Assembly: GCA_020439925.1 (NCBI GenBank)
Contig: JAGRPC010000269.1
Coordinates: forward strand, 1 to 32,228
Source: Verrucomicrobiia bacterium
GTDB lineage: Bacteria > Verrucomicrobiota > Verrucomicrobiia > Verrucomicrobiales > DEV007
Direction of reading: 5' to 3'
Length of the DNA stretch: 32,228 nt
Shown here: in pieces, positions 1-7,939 of the stretch
How the letters are laid out: each line of letters opens with the position of its first letter
Numbering within the stretch: position 1 is the first letter of the stretch
The notes under the pieces: generated by a model
The model's input: only the letters and a program-made list of their open reading frames with translations
Database searches by the model: none
Told to the model about the DNA's origin: nothing
Made by a program: the position numbers and the translations under genes

Positions 1-419
1 GAGAGCTTCGTGCCGTCTTCGAGATCGTTCCCGATCGTGTAGGTGAGGAAAACGGCGCGGTTCGTGGCCGCATCGGGATGAAAGGCGAGTCCATAAGCGT
101 TGGTGAATCCCTCCCGGCCGGTCTTGAGATCGGCAAAAAGATTCGTTTCGGTGCCATCGCCTGATTCGTCGAAAGACCAGATTCTGCCCCCTCGCTCGAC
201 GAGGTAGAGGCGCCCCGCGAAAGCAACGAGTTCCAAGCCTTGTTCAAAGGCGAGGCCGGTAAACACCGCCTCCGTGGTGTAGGCTTTCGCCGGTTCGGGC
301 GATCCTTGAAGGCGGGACGAGGTCCACGGAAGGCGGGCAGGGCCGGCGGCGGCGTTCGGGACGACACTATGGAACGCAGCGGCAGCCAGAAAAAGGGGTA
401 AGGGGAAACGGCGTCGCAT
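1..419 (-). CDS. PQQ-dependent sugar dehydrogenase-type protein, N-terminal part (runs off window)
   Basis: The reading frame starts at ATG 419-417 and runs off the left edge, giving about 139 residues. It opens with a signal peptide (MRRRFPLPLFLAAAAF, then Ala-rich to about residue 25). Next comes a Pro-rich segment (PWTSSRLQGSPEPAKAY) and the first blades of a beta propeller, with phrases such as LYLVERGGRIWSFDESGDG and YGLAFHPD. This matches, from memory, the secreted PQQ-type glucose/sorbosone dehydrogenase-like proteins common in Planctomycetota and Verrucomicrobiota, which oxidise sugars or serve as propeller scaffolds outside the cytoplasm. It is divergent from the PSCyt gene at 590, and both are probably exported. 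The catalytic part and any C-terminal cytochrome lie outside the window, so the enzyme activity is not shown. Confidence 0.6.
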   Translation of the reverse strand, partial: MRRRFPLPLFLAAAAFHSVVPNAAAGPARLPWTSSRLQGSPEPAKAYTTEAVFTGLAFEQGLELVAFAGRLYLVERGGRIWSFDESGDGTETNLFADLKTGREGFTNAYGLAFHPDAATNRAVFLTYTIGNDLEDGTKL

Positions 420-589
420 ATCTGAAGCCCGGTCCGATTAGAGCCCGGGAGAGCTCCATTGGGCAAGCTCGAATTGAAGGTTTCGGGCAAGCCTCGACCG
501 CGTTTCCGGCATACTCATTTGCGGCTTCCGGCAGGCTGGTCGTAGCCTCGCTGAAGGCTTAGAATCGACTTCGTCACGGAAATGCCAGG

Positions 590-3500
590 ATGATGTTTTC
601 CGGAATCAACAGGGTTTGCCTGGTCACGGTGTTGACCATGTTCGGGTCGATGGCGGTCGCCGCTATTCCGGAGGGGGAGGCATTCTTCGAAACGGAAATT
701 CGACCAGTTCTCGCAACTCGGTGTGTCTCCTGTCACGGGCCCGGGAAGGCCGGGGGGGGGATCCGGCTGGATTCCAGAGAAGCGCTTGCGGGTCTCGTTC
801 CGAATGACGGTTTGGTCGGAACGATCAGCGGTCGATCCACTGCTCCCGCCTCCTGTGTCCTCGAGCCTCGACTCGTCGACGCCTTCAGACGATGGGTCGA
901 CCTGGGGCTGCCCTGGCCGGAGCGTGCCACCGTCACCACGTCCGAGGACCGTGCTGCAGCGGCCCGGCGGCATTGGGCCTTTCTTTCGGTTAGGGAACCG
1001 GAGGTTCCGTCCGGTGCCAGGCATCCCGTCGACGCCTTCATCCGCGAGCACCTTGCCCGGGACGGGATCGCTTTTTCGCAGGAGGCGGATCGTCGCACTC
1101 TGCTCAGGCGGCTTTCCTTCACCCTGACCGGACTGCCGCCTGATTCGGTGATCGGCGGCGGGTCTACCTTGAACAAAGATTCCGGGACGCCGATTGCAGG
1201 AGACGACTGGGCCGCTGTCGTTGATCAAGTCCTGGCTTCTCCGCACTACGGCGAGCATTGGGCCAGGCATTGGCTCGATGTGGCGCGTTATTCCGATACG
1301 AAAGGGTACGTCTATGCCCGCGAAGAGAAAAACTGGCCCCATGCCTGGGCCTATCGCGACTGGATCGTTTCGGCCTTGAATGAGGACCTTCCCTACGACC
1401 GATTTCTGGTTCTCCAACTGGCTGCCGATCAGGTCGAAGATCGGGAGCCCGGAGACGAGGCGGCGATGGGTTTTCTCACCGTCGGCCGTCGTTTTCTCGG
1501 AGTGAAGCACGACATCATCGATGACCGCATCGATGTGGTCTCGCGCGGCATGCTCGGGCTCAGCGTCGGCTGCGCGCGTTGTCACGATCACAAATACGAC
1601 CCAATCCCGGCGGCAGACTACTACGCTCTCCATGGCGTTTTTGACAGCAGCATCGAAGCGCTGGTCACCTTCGGAAAGGGTGGCGACGAAGCCTTCTGGA
1701 AGGCTCACGAGGAAAGGCTCAAAGCCTATGAGGAGCTTCTTGCGAAGTCCCGCTCCGAGGCCTCCGCCCGGGTCCGGGAGCGGCTCGCCGATTACCTGAA
1801 GGCCCAGAGCGAGCTGGACAAGTATCCCGCCGATGGGTTTGACCAGATCTTCCAGAAAACCGATCTGCTTCCTGCGTTCGTTCATGCCTGGCGGGACTAC
1901 CTGCGCGACGCCGGCGAGCGGAAGGATCCGGTGTTTCTCCACTGGCATGCCTATCTCGACGCTCCCGGATCCTATGGTTCTGTGCAGGTCGTCGGGGCTC
2001 ATCCGCGGATGGCGGCGGCTTTTGCCGCGCCTCCCAAGGATTTTGGCGAGGTCATCGCCCGCTATGCTGCGGTTCTGCGGGATCCCGGCGAGGATCCGGT
2101 GCTTCGTGCGGTTCTGCAGGGTCCGGGTTCGCCGTGCGAAGTTCCCGAGGGTGGGGTGGTGAACGTGGAGACCTTTTTCGATACGGAGACGATCAACGCC
2201 CTCTGGAAGTTGCAGAATGCGATTCACCAGGAAATCCTCAAGGCCTCGCCTCCTGTGCCCGCTGCCCTCACGCTTGCCGATCGGGTCCATCCGGTCGAAC
2301 CCCGCATTCTCCTGCGCGGCAATCCCCTGAATCTCGGGGACAGGGTGCCCCGCCGGTTTTTGGGTGTTTTGTCAGGTGAAGGGAAAGCGCCGTTCCAGGA
2401 CGGAAGCGGGCGGCTCGAACTGGCGAAAGCCATCGCCGATCCCGGGAATCCGTTGACGGCCCGCGTCATCGTCAATCGAGTCTGGGCTCACCACTTTGGC
2501 GCAGGGCTTGTCACCACGCCGAGCGATTTCGGAACGAGGGCCGATCCTCCTTCCCATCCCGAACTGCTCGACTGGCTTGCCGCATGGTTCGTGAAGGAGG
2601 GCTGGAGCTTGAAAAAACTTCACCGCCTCATCCTCACTTCTGAGACCTGGCGCCAGTCGTCCCTTGGCCCGGTCGATTCCGCTGAGCGGGCGGCGGCCAT
2701 CGCCGCCGATCCGGGAAACCTTCTTCTCTGGCGCATGAATCCGCACCGGCTTGCCTACGAGGAGTTTCGCGACGCGATGATGGCCGCTACTGGCGATCTC
2801 GATCTCACGCTTGGCGGAAAACCGGTCGAAGCGCTCAAGCCTCCCTACTCTCGGCGCCGGGCGCTCTACGGCCGCATCGATCGCCAGTTCGTGGCGGGTG
2901 AGTTGCGGGTTTTCGACTTTGCCAATCCCGACCTGCACATTCCGAAACGGAACGAGACCACCGTGCCCCAGCAGGCCCTCTTCTTCCTCAACCATCCTTT
3001 TGTCCTCGATCGGTCCCGTGCACTTGCGGCGGCCGCGAAGGAAGGGGGCAGGGCCGATGCAGAGCGTGTGCGTTTTTTCTTCCGGAAAGCCTTGCAGCGC
3101 GAACCCTCGCAGGAGGAGGTGTCCGAATCGCTGGCTCTTGTCAGCGCACTCGCCCTGCCGATTGCGCCGAAAGCCTCTCCGACCGCGACAGACTGGAGCT
3201 ACGGCTTGGGTGCCTTCGACGAGGCGGCTCAGCGTGTTGCCGGATTCACCCCCCTGCCGCATTTCACGGGAACTGCCTGGCAGGGAGGCCCGCAGTGGCC
3301 CGATGCCAAGCTCGGTTGGGTTCAACTCACCGCGACCGGGGGTCATCCGGGAAACGACCGTAACCACGCCGCGGTGCGCCGCTGGACCGCGCCCCGGGCG
3401 ATGACCGTCGCGATTCGTTCGAAGCTTGTCCACGAGCCCGCCGCCGGGGACGGGATCCGGGGATTTGTGGTCAGCTCGAGGGTCGGATTGCTGGGATCGG

Positions 3501-3781
3501 CGAAGCTGCACGCGAACTTCGCCGAATTGAAGGTCGACGCGATCGCCGTCGAAGCGGGTGAGACGCTCGATTTCCTGGTCGACATCGGCGAGGGGCTCAA
3601 CAGCGATCAGTTCCTCTGGGAAATCCGCCTTGGCGAACTCGCGCCCGACGACGGCGAGAAACCGTCTCTCGCGTGGGAAGCGAAACACGACTTTCCGGCC
3701 GATACGTCGACGCCCCTGGATCCGTGGGAGCAGCTGGCACAAGCGTTGTTGTGCTCGAATGAGTTTTTGTTCGTGGATTGA
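590..3781 (+). CDS. PSCyt1-PSCyt2-PSD1 cytochrome c-type protein (DUF1549/DUF1553)
   Basis: This 1063-residue exported protein has a signal peptide at residues 1-25. A PSCyt1-like region holds CVSCH (Cys45, Cys48, His49). A PSCyt2/DUF1549 region (about 145-355) holds CARCHDHKYDP (Cys328, Cys331, His332). A PSD1/DUF1553 region (about 600-850) contains VIVNRVWAHHFG and related phrases. The family is typical of Planctomycetota and Verrucomicrobiota; it is predicted to carry heme c in the periplasm and its function is unproven. The first domain is about 15-20 residues shorter than I expect between LDSREAL and RRWVDLG, and I cannot find its usual Met-Pro-Pro ligand motif. A DUF1501 gene follows after 10 bases and almost certainly forms an operon with it. 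Two adjacent ATGs (590 and 593) are possible starts. A TAGAAT hexamer at 560-565 may be the -10, but no good -35 is visible. Confidence 0.9.
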   Translation: MMFSGINRVCLVTVLTMFGSMAVAAIPEGEAFFETEIRPVLATRCVSCHGPGKAGGGIRLDSREALAGLVPNDGLVGTISGRSTAPASCVLEPRLVDAFRRWVDLGLPWPERATVTTSEDRAAAARRHWAFLSVREPEVPSGARHPVDAFIREHLARDGIAFSQEADRRTLLRRLSFTLTGLPPDSVIGGGSTLNKDSGTPIAGDDWAAVVDQVLASPHYGEHWARHWLDVARYSDTKGYVYAREEKNWPHAWAYRDWIVSALNEDLPYDRFLVLQLAADQVEDREPGDEAAMGFLTVGRRFLGVKHDIIDDRIDVVSRGMLGLSVGCARCHDHKYDPIPAADYYALHGVFDSSIEALVTFGKGGDEAFWKAHEERLKAYEELLAKSRSEASARVRERLADYLKAQSELDKYPADGFDQIFQKTDLLPAFVHAWRDYLRDAGERKDPVFLHWHAYLDAPGSYGSVQVVGAHPRMAAAFAAPPKDFGEVIARYAAVLRDPGEDPVLRAVLQGPGSPCEVPEGGVVNVETFFDTETINALWKLQNAIHQEILKASPPVPAALTLADRVHPVEPRILLRGNPLNLGDRVPRRFLGVLSGEGKAPFQDGSGRLELAKAIADPGNPLTARVIVNRVWAHHFGAGLVTTPSDFGTRADPPSHPELLDWLAAWFVKEGWSLKKLHRLILTSETWRQSSLGPVDSAERAAAIAADPGNLLLWRMNPHRLAYEEFRDAMMAATGDLDLTLGGKPVEALKPPYSRRRALYGRIDRQFVAGELRVFDFANPDLHIPKRNETTVPQQALFFLNHPFVLDRSRALAAAAKEGGRADAERVRFFFRKALQREPSQEEVSESLALVSALALPIAPKASPTATDWSYGLGAFDEAAQRVAGFTPLPHFTGTAWQGGPQWPDAKLGWVQLTATGGHPGNDRNHAAVRRWTAPRAMTVAIRSKLVHEPAAGDGIRGFVVSSRVGLLGSAKLHANFAELKVDAIAVEAGETLDFLVDIGEGLNSDQFLWEIRLGELAPDDGEKPSLAWEAKHDFPADTSTPLDPWEQLAQALLCSNEFLFVD

Positions 3782-3791
3782 CCTGACCGTC

Positions 3792-5177
3792 ATGATTACC
3801 CGTCGCTCCCTCCTGCAACGTTCCTCCCTCGGGCTTGGTTCCCTCGCCCTGGACGGGCTGCTCGGCGAAGAGGGACTCCTCGCCGCGGGAAATCCGCTCG
3901 CGGCACGCGGGAGCCATTTCCCGGGACGGGCAAAGCGGGTCATTCACTTCTTCCTCAACGGCGGGCCCTCTCATGTCGACACATTCGATCCCAAACCCGC
4001 CCTCGCGAAATACGCCGGCAAGCCTCTCGCCAACACCCTCACGACCGAACGCAAGACGGGTGCCGCTTTCCCTTCTCCCTTCCGCTTCGACCGCCACGGC
4101 GAGTCCGGTATCGAGGTGAGTGAGCTCTTTGCAAAGACGGCGCGACACATCGACGACATCGCGGTGATCCGCTCGATGCAGGCGCAGGTGCCAAACCACG
4201 AGCCTTCATTGATGCTGATGAATTGCGGCGACTCGGTGCAGGCGCGTCCGAGTTTCGGGGCCTGGACCCTCTACGGCCTCGGAACCGAGAATGAAAACCT
4301 GCCGGGGTTCATCGCGATGTGCCCGGGCGGCATGCCCATTAAGGACCACGAGAATTGGCAGTCCGCTTTTCTTCCAGGTGCCTACCAGGGCACCTACATT
4401 GACTCGAAGCACGAAGAACTTGGAAAGTTGATCGAGAACATCGATCATCCCCACGTCACCTCATCCGACCAGCGGCGCCAACTGGATCTCCTCGCGAAGT
4501 GGAATGCCCGCCACCGGGAGGTCCGGCTCGACGAGCGTCTCGACGCGCGCATCCACAGCTACGAGCTTGCCTTCCGCATGCAGGCCGAGGCGAGCGACGC
4601 GTTCGATCTTTCGAAGGAACCTGCCTCCATTCGCGAGCTCTACGGAAACACCGTCCACGGGCGTCAGACTCTCATCGCGCGGCGGCTCCTGGAGCGGGGT
4701 GTTCGATACGTGCAGCTCTGGCATGGGGCAGGCCAACCCTGGGACAACCACAACGACATCGAGAAGAATCACCGCAAGCTGGCGTCCGAGATCGATGGGC
4801 CCATCGCCGCCTTGCTTGCGGACTTGAAGCAGCGAGGTCTCTTCGAGGACACACTCGTCCTCTGGGGCGGGGAGTTCGGGCGCACTCCGACCGTCGAACT
4901 CAGCGGAGCGGGCAAGCCGCAGATGGGGCGCGACCACAACCACTATGGATTCAGCGTCTGGATGGCGGGCGGCGGCATCAAGGGGGGCACGATACACGGC
5001 GCAACGGACGAGTTCGGTTTCAGGGCGGAGAAGGATCCGGTGAGTGTCCACGATCTCCACGCCACGATGTTGCATCTGCTTGGCCTCGACCACGAGCGCC
5101 TCACTTACCGCTACGCCGGGCGCGATTTCCGGCTCACCGACGTTCATGGGAAGGTCCTCCGGGAGATCGTCGCCTGA
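3792..5177 (+). CDS. DUF1501 domain-containing Tat-exported protein
   Basis: This 461-residue protein is of the DUF1501 family, a sulfatase/phosphatase-like fold of unknown substrate that accompanies PSCyt/PSD1 proteins in Planctomycetota and Verrucomicrobiota. The N-terminus MITRRSLLQRSSLGLG is a twin-arginine signal (Arg4-Arg5). Family phrases are FFLNGGPSHVDTFDPKPAL (near 53-71), WGGEFGRTP (near 358) and GRDHNHYGFSVWMAGGG (near 379), which resemble alkaline-phosphatase-superfamily metal sites. I chose ATG 3792 because the open frame upstream lies inside the previous gene in another frame and lacks family features, while the Tat signal begins exactly here. The gap to the upstream gene is 10 bases and no Shine-Dalgarno is present. 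The stop codon lies in a hairpin shared with the convergent helicase gene. Confidence 0.9.
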   Translation: MITRRSLLQRSSLGLGSLALDGLLGEEGLLAAGNPLAARGSHFPGRAKRVIHFFLNGGPSHVDTFDPKPALAKYAGKPLANTLTTERKTGAAFPSPFRFDRHGESGIEVSELFAKTARHIDDIAVIRSMQAQVPNHEPSLMLMNCGDSVQARPSFGAWTLYGLGTENENLPGFIAMCPGGMPIKDHENWQSAFLPGAYQGTYIDSKHEELGKLIENIDHPHVTSSDQRRQLDLLAKWNARHREVRLDERLDARIHSYELAFRMQAEASDAFDLSKEPASIRELYGNTVHGRQTLIARRLLERGVRYVQLWHGAGQPWDNHNDIEKNHRKLASEIDGPIAALLADLKQRGLFEDTLVLWGGEFGRTPTVELSGAGKPQMGRDHNHYGFSVWMAGGGIKGGTIHGATDEFGFRAEKDPVSVHDLHATMLHLLGLDHERLTYRYAGRDFRLTDVHGKVLREIVA

Positions 5178-5194
5178 ACCCGAGCCGGTTCAGG
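5173..5194. terminator. Hairpin enclosing both convergent stop codons (DUF1501 / lhr)
   Basis: There is a perfect 8-bp inverted repeat, CCTGAACC (5173-5180) and GGTTCAGG (5187-5194), with a 6-base loop. The left arm contains the TGA of the DUF1501 gene (5175-5177). The right arm contains the TGA, read on the minus strand, of the helicase gene (5190-5192). No T tract follows on either strand, so classical intrinsic termination is not shown. It may define the 3' ends of both messages. Confidence 0.45.
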
Positions 5195-7775
5195 TCTCTC
5201 GACCCATCTTCCGCTGCATTTCCCGGTAAAGGCGTTCGATGGCTTCCTCGGGCGACTCCATCATGAGGCTCTCACGGATCTTGGAAGCATAGAGGCCAAA
5301 GGCGAAGGGGGAGACGGCGGGAACCTCGACCAGTTCCCAATCCATAGCCTGCGCCTCGCGAAGGAAGGCGACGGCGCGTTCCAGATCGAGAAACGTGTGC
5401 TTCGCCTCGTGGACGGCCTGTTCGAGGAGGGGATGGTCCGGTTCGTGTTTGGCGAGTACCTGGTAGAGCAGGTCGGCACTCCAGCGAATCTGGCGAACAC
5501 TGCGTTCGCCGCCGGGCAGGTTGCGGGGGATCATCAGCCCGGTCTGGGCGATGCCGGAGAACTGCCATTTCACCAGTTGCGAGTCGACAAGTGCGGTGTG
5601 CAGGTTCCTTTCCGCTTCTTCGGGAGAGAAGAGCCCACGCCAATCCGCGAGGCCGAGGTCCTGGAAGCGGCGCACGGTCAGAAGAAACCCGTAGTCGTCG
5701 AGCGTGACTAGGGCGTTCCCGCCGACGGCGTCCTTGAGGCGCTTGGTGAGGATCCGGGAGAGAGCGTCGTTGGCACTGCGCCCGATGAGGCTGTGAAAGA
5801 AAAAACAAACGCGCTCGCCCTCTTCCTCGTCGTCCGGCACGTAGCGCTCGATGAGAAAGCGGTGCTGGGTGGGAATTCTGGAGATCAGCGCCTGGGTGGT
5901 GAAGTGATCGAGAATCGCTTCGGCGTTGGTGTTGGAGATGGACCATTCCTCCACGAGCCAGTCGGCGATGGCCGCGGGTTCCTCACCGCGGATGTGGAGA
6001 CGTTCGTCGATCTCGGTCCGCAAGGCGGCCACCGCGCGAGCCATGCCCGACGCAAGGGGCATCTTGTTCGCGTTCCAGCTGGGAACGGTGGGGAGACGTC
6101 CCTTCGCGTCCTCGACAATCACTTCCGTGGGGGAACTCTCGACGAGTTTCACGGTGCGGCCCGCGAGCACAAAAACATCGCCCGTTTTGAGGCCTTTGAC
6201 GAAACCCTCCTCCACCGCGCCGAGGCGACGTCTGCGAAGGGTCACCCTCACCATCCCGTCGGCGTGGATGGTGCCGATGTTGACGAGGTAGTCGCGTTCG
6301 ACCTTCTTCGAAACGATGTGGTAAGCACCATCGCGCACGACGATTTTCCCGAAGGTCTCGCGATATTGTTCGCGAAGTGACTTTCCACCGCCTTCGAGAT
6401 AGTCGACGAGACGCTCGAGCTTCTCGCGTTCAAGATGCCGGAAAGGATAGGCCCCGTGGAAAATGGCAAGGGCCTCATCCACCGTGACGCCGCCGTCCAT
6501 GGCCATGCCCATGAAATGCTGCACGATCACGTCGGGGGCGAACTCGAGGATCTTCACTGGATCGAGACGCCTTTCGTGGGCGAGCCGGGCGCAGACAAGG
6601 CACTCGATCAGATCGTTGATGTTGGTAGCGACGAGGACGCCGTGGCTGACCTGGTCGATCGAGTGGCCCGAGCGCCCGACCCGCTGCAGGGCTCTCGAGA
6701 TTCCCTTGGGCGTGCTGATCATCACGACGGTGTCGATGTGTCCGATATCGAGGCCGAGTTCGAGACTGGTAGAGCAGACGACGGCACGGAGTTCACCCGC
6801 CTTGAGCCGATCCTCGACTTCCTGCCGGATGTCGCGGTCGAGTGAGGAATGGTGGCATTCGATGGTGTCGGCGAGGACGGGAAGGGCGAGCTTGAGGCGG
6901 TGGGTGATGCGTTCTGCACCGGAACGGGTGTTCGTAAAGAGAAGGGTGGTGCGGTTCCGCTCGACGATACCCGCCATGTCGGTAACGACGCGTGAGGCCG
7001 TGTAGCCGGCCGGAGGATAGGCATGCTTGCGCAGCGGCGTAAGGACCTCGATGAGCGACCGGCGTCCCGTGGCGACCTCGTGTACGATGGGTAAGGGGCC
7101 TGAACCACCGAGAAAGGCGGCGACCGTATCGAGCGGTGCGACAGTGGCGGAGAGTCCGATGCGGCAAAGAGGCGCGGGAGTTGGGCTGTCCGGGTCGCGC
7201 CGTCGGCGGAGGTGTTCGAGGCGTTCGAGCGATACGCTGAGGTGCACTCCGCGCTTGTTCTCGGCAAAGGCGTGGAGTTCGTCGACGATGACGTCGTCGC
7301 AACGGGAGAGGGCCTCCCGGAAGCCGGCCTGTGGCAGGAGAATGGCGAGGCTTTCGGGCGTGGTGACGAGGATGTGAGGCGGCTTGCGGCGCTGCTTCTG
7401 GCGCTCCGATGCCGGAGTATCGCCGGTGCGGAGCCCGATGGTGATGACCCCGTCGAGTCCCAGCCCGGCGAGAGGTTCCTCGAGGTTCTTGCGGATATCG
7501 TAGGCGAGGGCGCGGAGTGGCGAAACGTAGAGGCAGCGGATCCCCTCGGGCCGCAGGCGGCCCTCGTGATGCTCGCGGGCGAGGCGGTCGATTGGTCCGA
7601 GAAAACCGGCAAGGGTTTTCCCCGATCCAGTGGGCGAGGAGAGCAGCACGGAACGGCCCTCCGTAATATCGGGAAGGCAGAGGCCTTGGCCTTCTGTGGG
7701 ACGGCCGAAGCGCTCCCGGAACCACGATGCCGTGGCCGGGTGGAGGGAGTCGAAAAAGACGCAGTCCGGGTCCAC
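5190..7775 (-). CDS. lhr: Lhr-core-type superfamily 2 ATP-dependent helicase
   Basis: This 861-residue DExH helicase matches the core of Lhr, whose full-length gamma-proteobacterial form is about 1,500 residues. Motif I is SPTGSGKT (47-54), motif II is VDELHAF (DELH 165-168), motif III is SAT (209-211) and motif VI is QRVGRSGH (364-371). After the two RecA domains come a winged-helix-like part and the DEAD/DEAH-associated domain (TVPSWNANKMPLASGMAR and onward). Known Lhr-core enzymes translocate 3' to 5' on DNA and unwind it, probably in repair; that role is inferred here. The start codon is GTG at 7775-7773, and no in-frame ATG fits better. No repair partner (ligase, nuclease, phosphoesterase) adjoins it. 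It is divergent from dnaE and convergent with the DUF1501 gene. Confidence 0.88.
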   Translation of the reverse strand: MDPDCVFFDSLHPATASWFRERFGRPTEGQGLCLPDITEGRSVLLSSPTGSGKTLAGFLGPIDRLAREHHEGRLRPEGIRCLYVSPLRALAYDIRKNLEEPLAGLGLDGVITIGLRTGDTPASERQKQRRKPPHILVTTPESLAILLPQAGFREALSRCDDVIVDELHAFAENKRGVHLSVSLERLEHLRRRRDPDSPTPAPLCRIGLSATVAPLDTVAAFLGGSGPLPIVHEVATGRRSLIEVLTPLRKHAYPPAGYTASRVVTDMAGIVERNRTTLLFTNTRSGAERITHRLKLALPVLADTIECHHSSLDRDIRQEVEDRLKAGELRAVVCSTSLELGLDIGHIDTVVMISTPKGISRALQRVGRSGHSIDQVSHGVLVATNINDLIECLVCARLAHERRLDPVKILEFAPDVIVQHFMGMAMDGGVTVDEALAIFHGAYPFRHLEREKLERLVDYLEGGGKSLREQYRETFGKIVVRDGAYHIVSKKVERDYLVNIGTIHADGMVRVTLRRRRLGAVEEGFVKGLKTGDVFVLAGRTVKLVESSPTEVIVEDAKGRLPTVPSWNANKMPLASGMARAVAALRTEIDERLHIRGEEPAAIADWLVEEWSISNTNAEAILDHFTTQALISRIPTQHRFLIERYVPDDEEEGERVCFFFHSLIGRSANDALSRILTKRLKDAVGGNALVTLDDYGFLLTVRRFQDLGLADWRGLFSPEEAERNLHTALVDSQLVKWQFSGIAQTGLMIPRNLPGGERSVRQIRWSADLLYQVLAKHEPDHPLLEQAVHEAKHTFLDLERAVAFLREAQAMDWELVEVPAVSPFAFGLYASKIRESLMMESPEEAIERLYREMQRKMGRET

Positions 7776-7780
7776 GGGGA

Positions 7781-7809
7781 TGGATACGGCCGAGCGTCCC
7801 CTCCGGCAA
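7781..7809 (-). promoter_or_regulatory. Possible promoter of the lhr-like gene
   Basis: On the minus strand TTGCCG (7809-7804) and TATCCA (7786-7781) are separated by 17 bases. The -10 ends 5 bases before the GTG start, which would give an almost leaderless transcript. Both hexamers are imperfect. Confidence 0.28.
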
Positions 7810-7881
7810 GGCGACGCGGGCGGAAATGGGGATTCTACGCCCCGCCTGTCCCATCCCGGAGCGATTTCCCGACAATCGCCC

Positions 7882-7909
7882 TTGCTCCCGTTGGGCGGCT
7901 CTCTAAGCT
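7882..7909 (+). promoter_or_regulatory. Possible dnaE promoter
   Basis: TTGCTC (7882-7887) and TAAGCT (7904-7909) are separated by 16 bases and lie 30 bases before the dnaE ATG. The match to a sigma-70 promoter is moderate. The rest of the 164-base divergent gap (7776-7939) shows no other clear signal. Confidence 0.33.
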
Positions 7910-7939
7910 AATCGACGCGCTTTTCCCTCCCGTCCCGCA

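Noticed and set aside
515..2290. Minus-strand 591-residue open frame opposite the PSCyt gene
   Set aside because: No domain and composition typical of antisense; the plus strand carries two heme motifs and the DUF1549/DUF1553 sequence.
3558..3791. Upstream extension of the DUF1501 gene
   Set aside because: It overlaps the end of the PSCyt gene in another frame, and the Tat signal starts at 3792.
5190..7775. A defence-system helicase near accessory genes
   Set aside because: The protein matches Lhr-core, the neighbours are housekeeping genes, and no nuclease, methylase or other defence partner is present.
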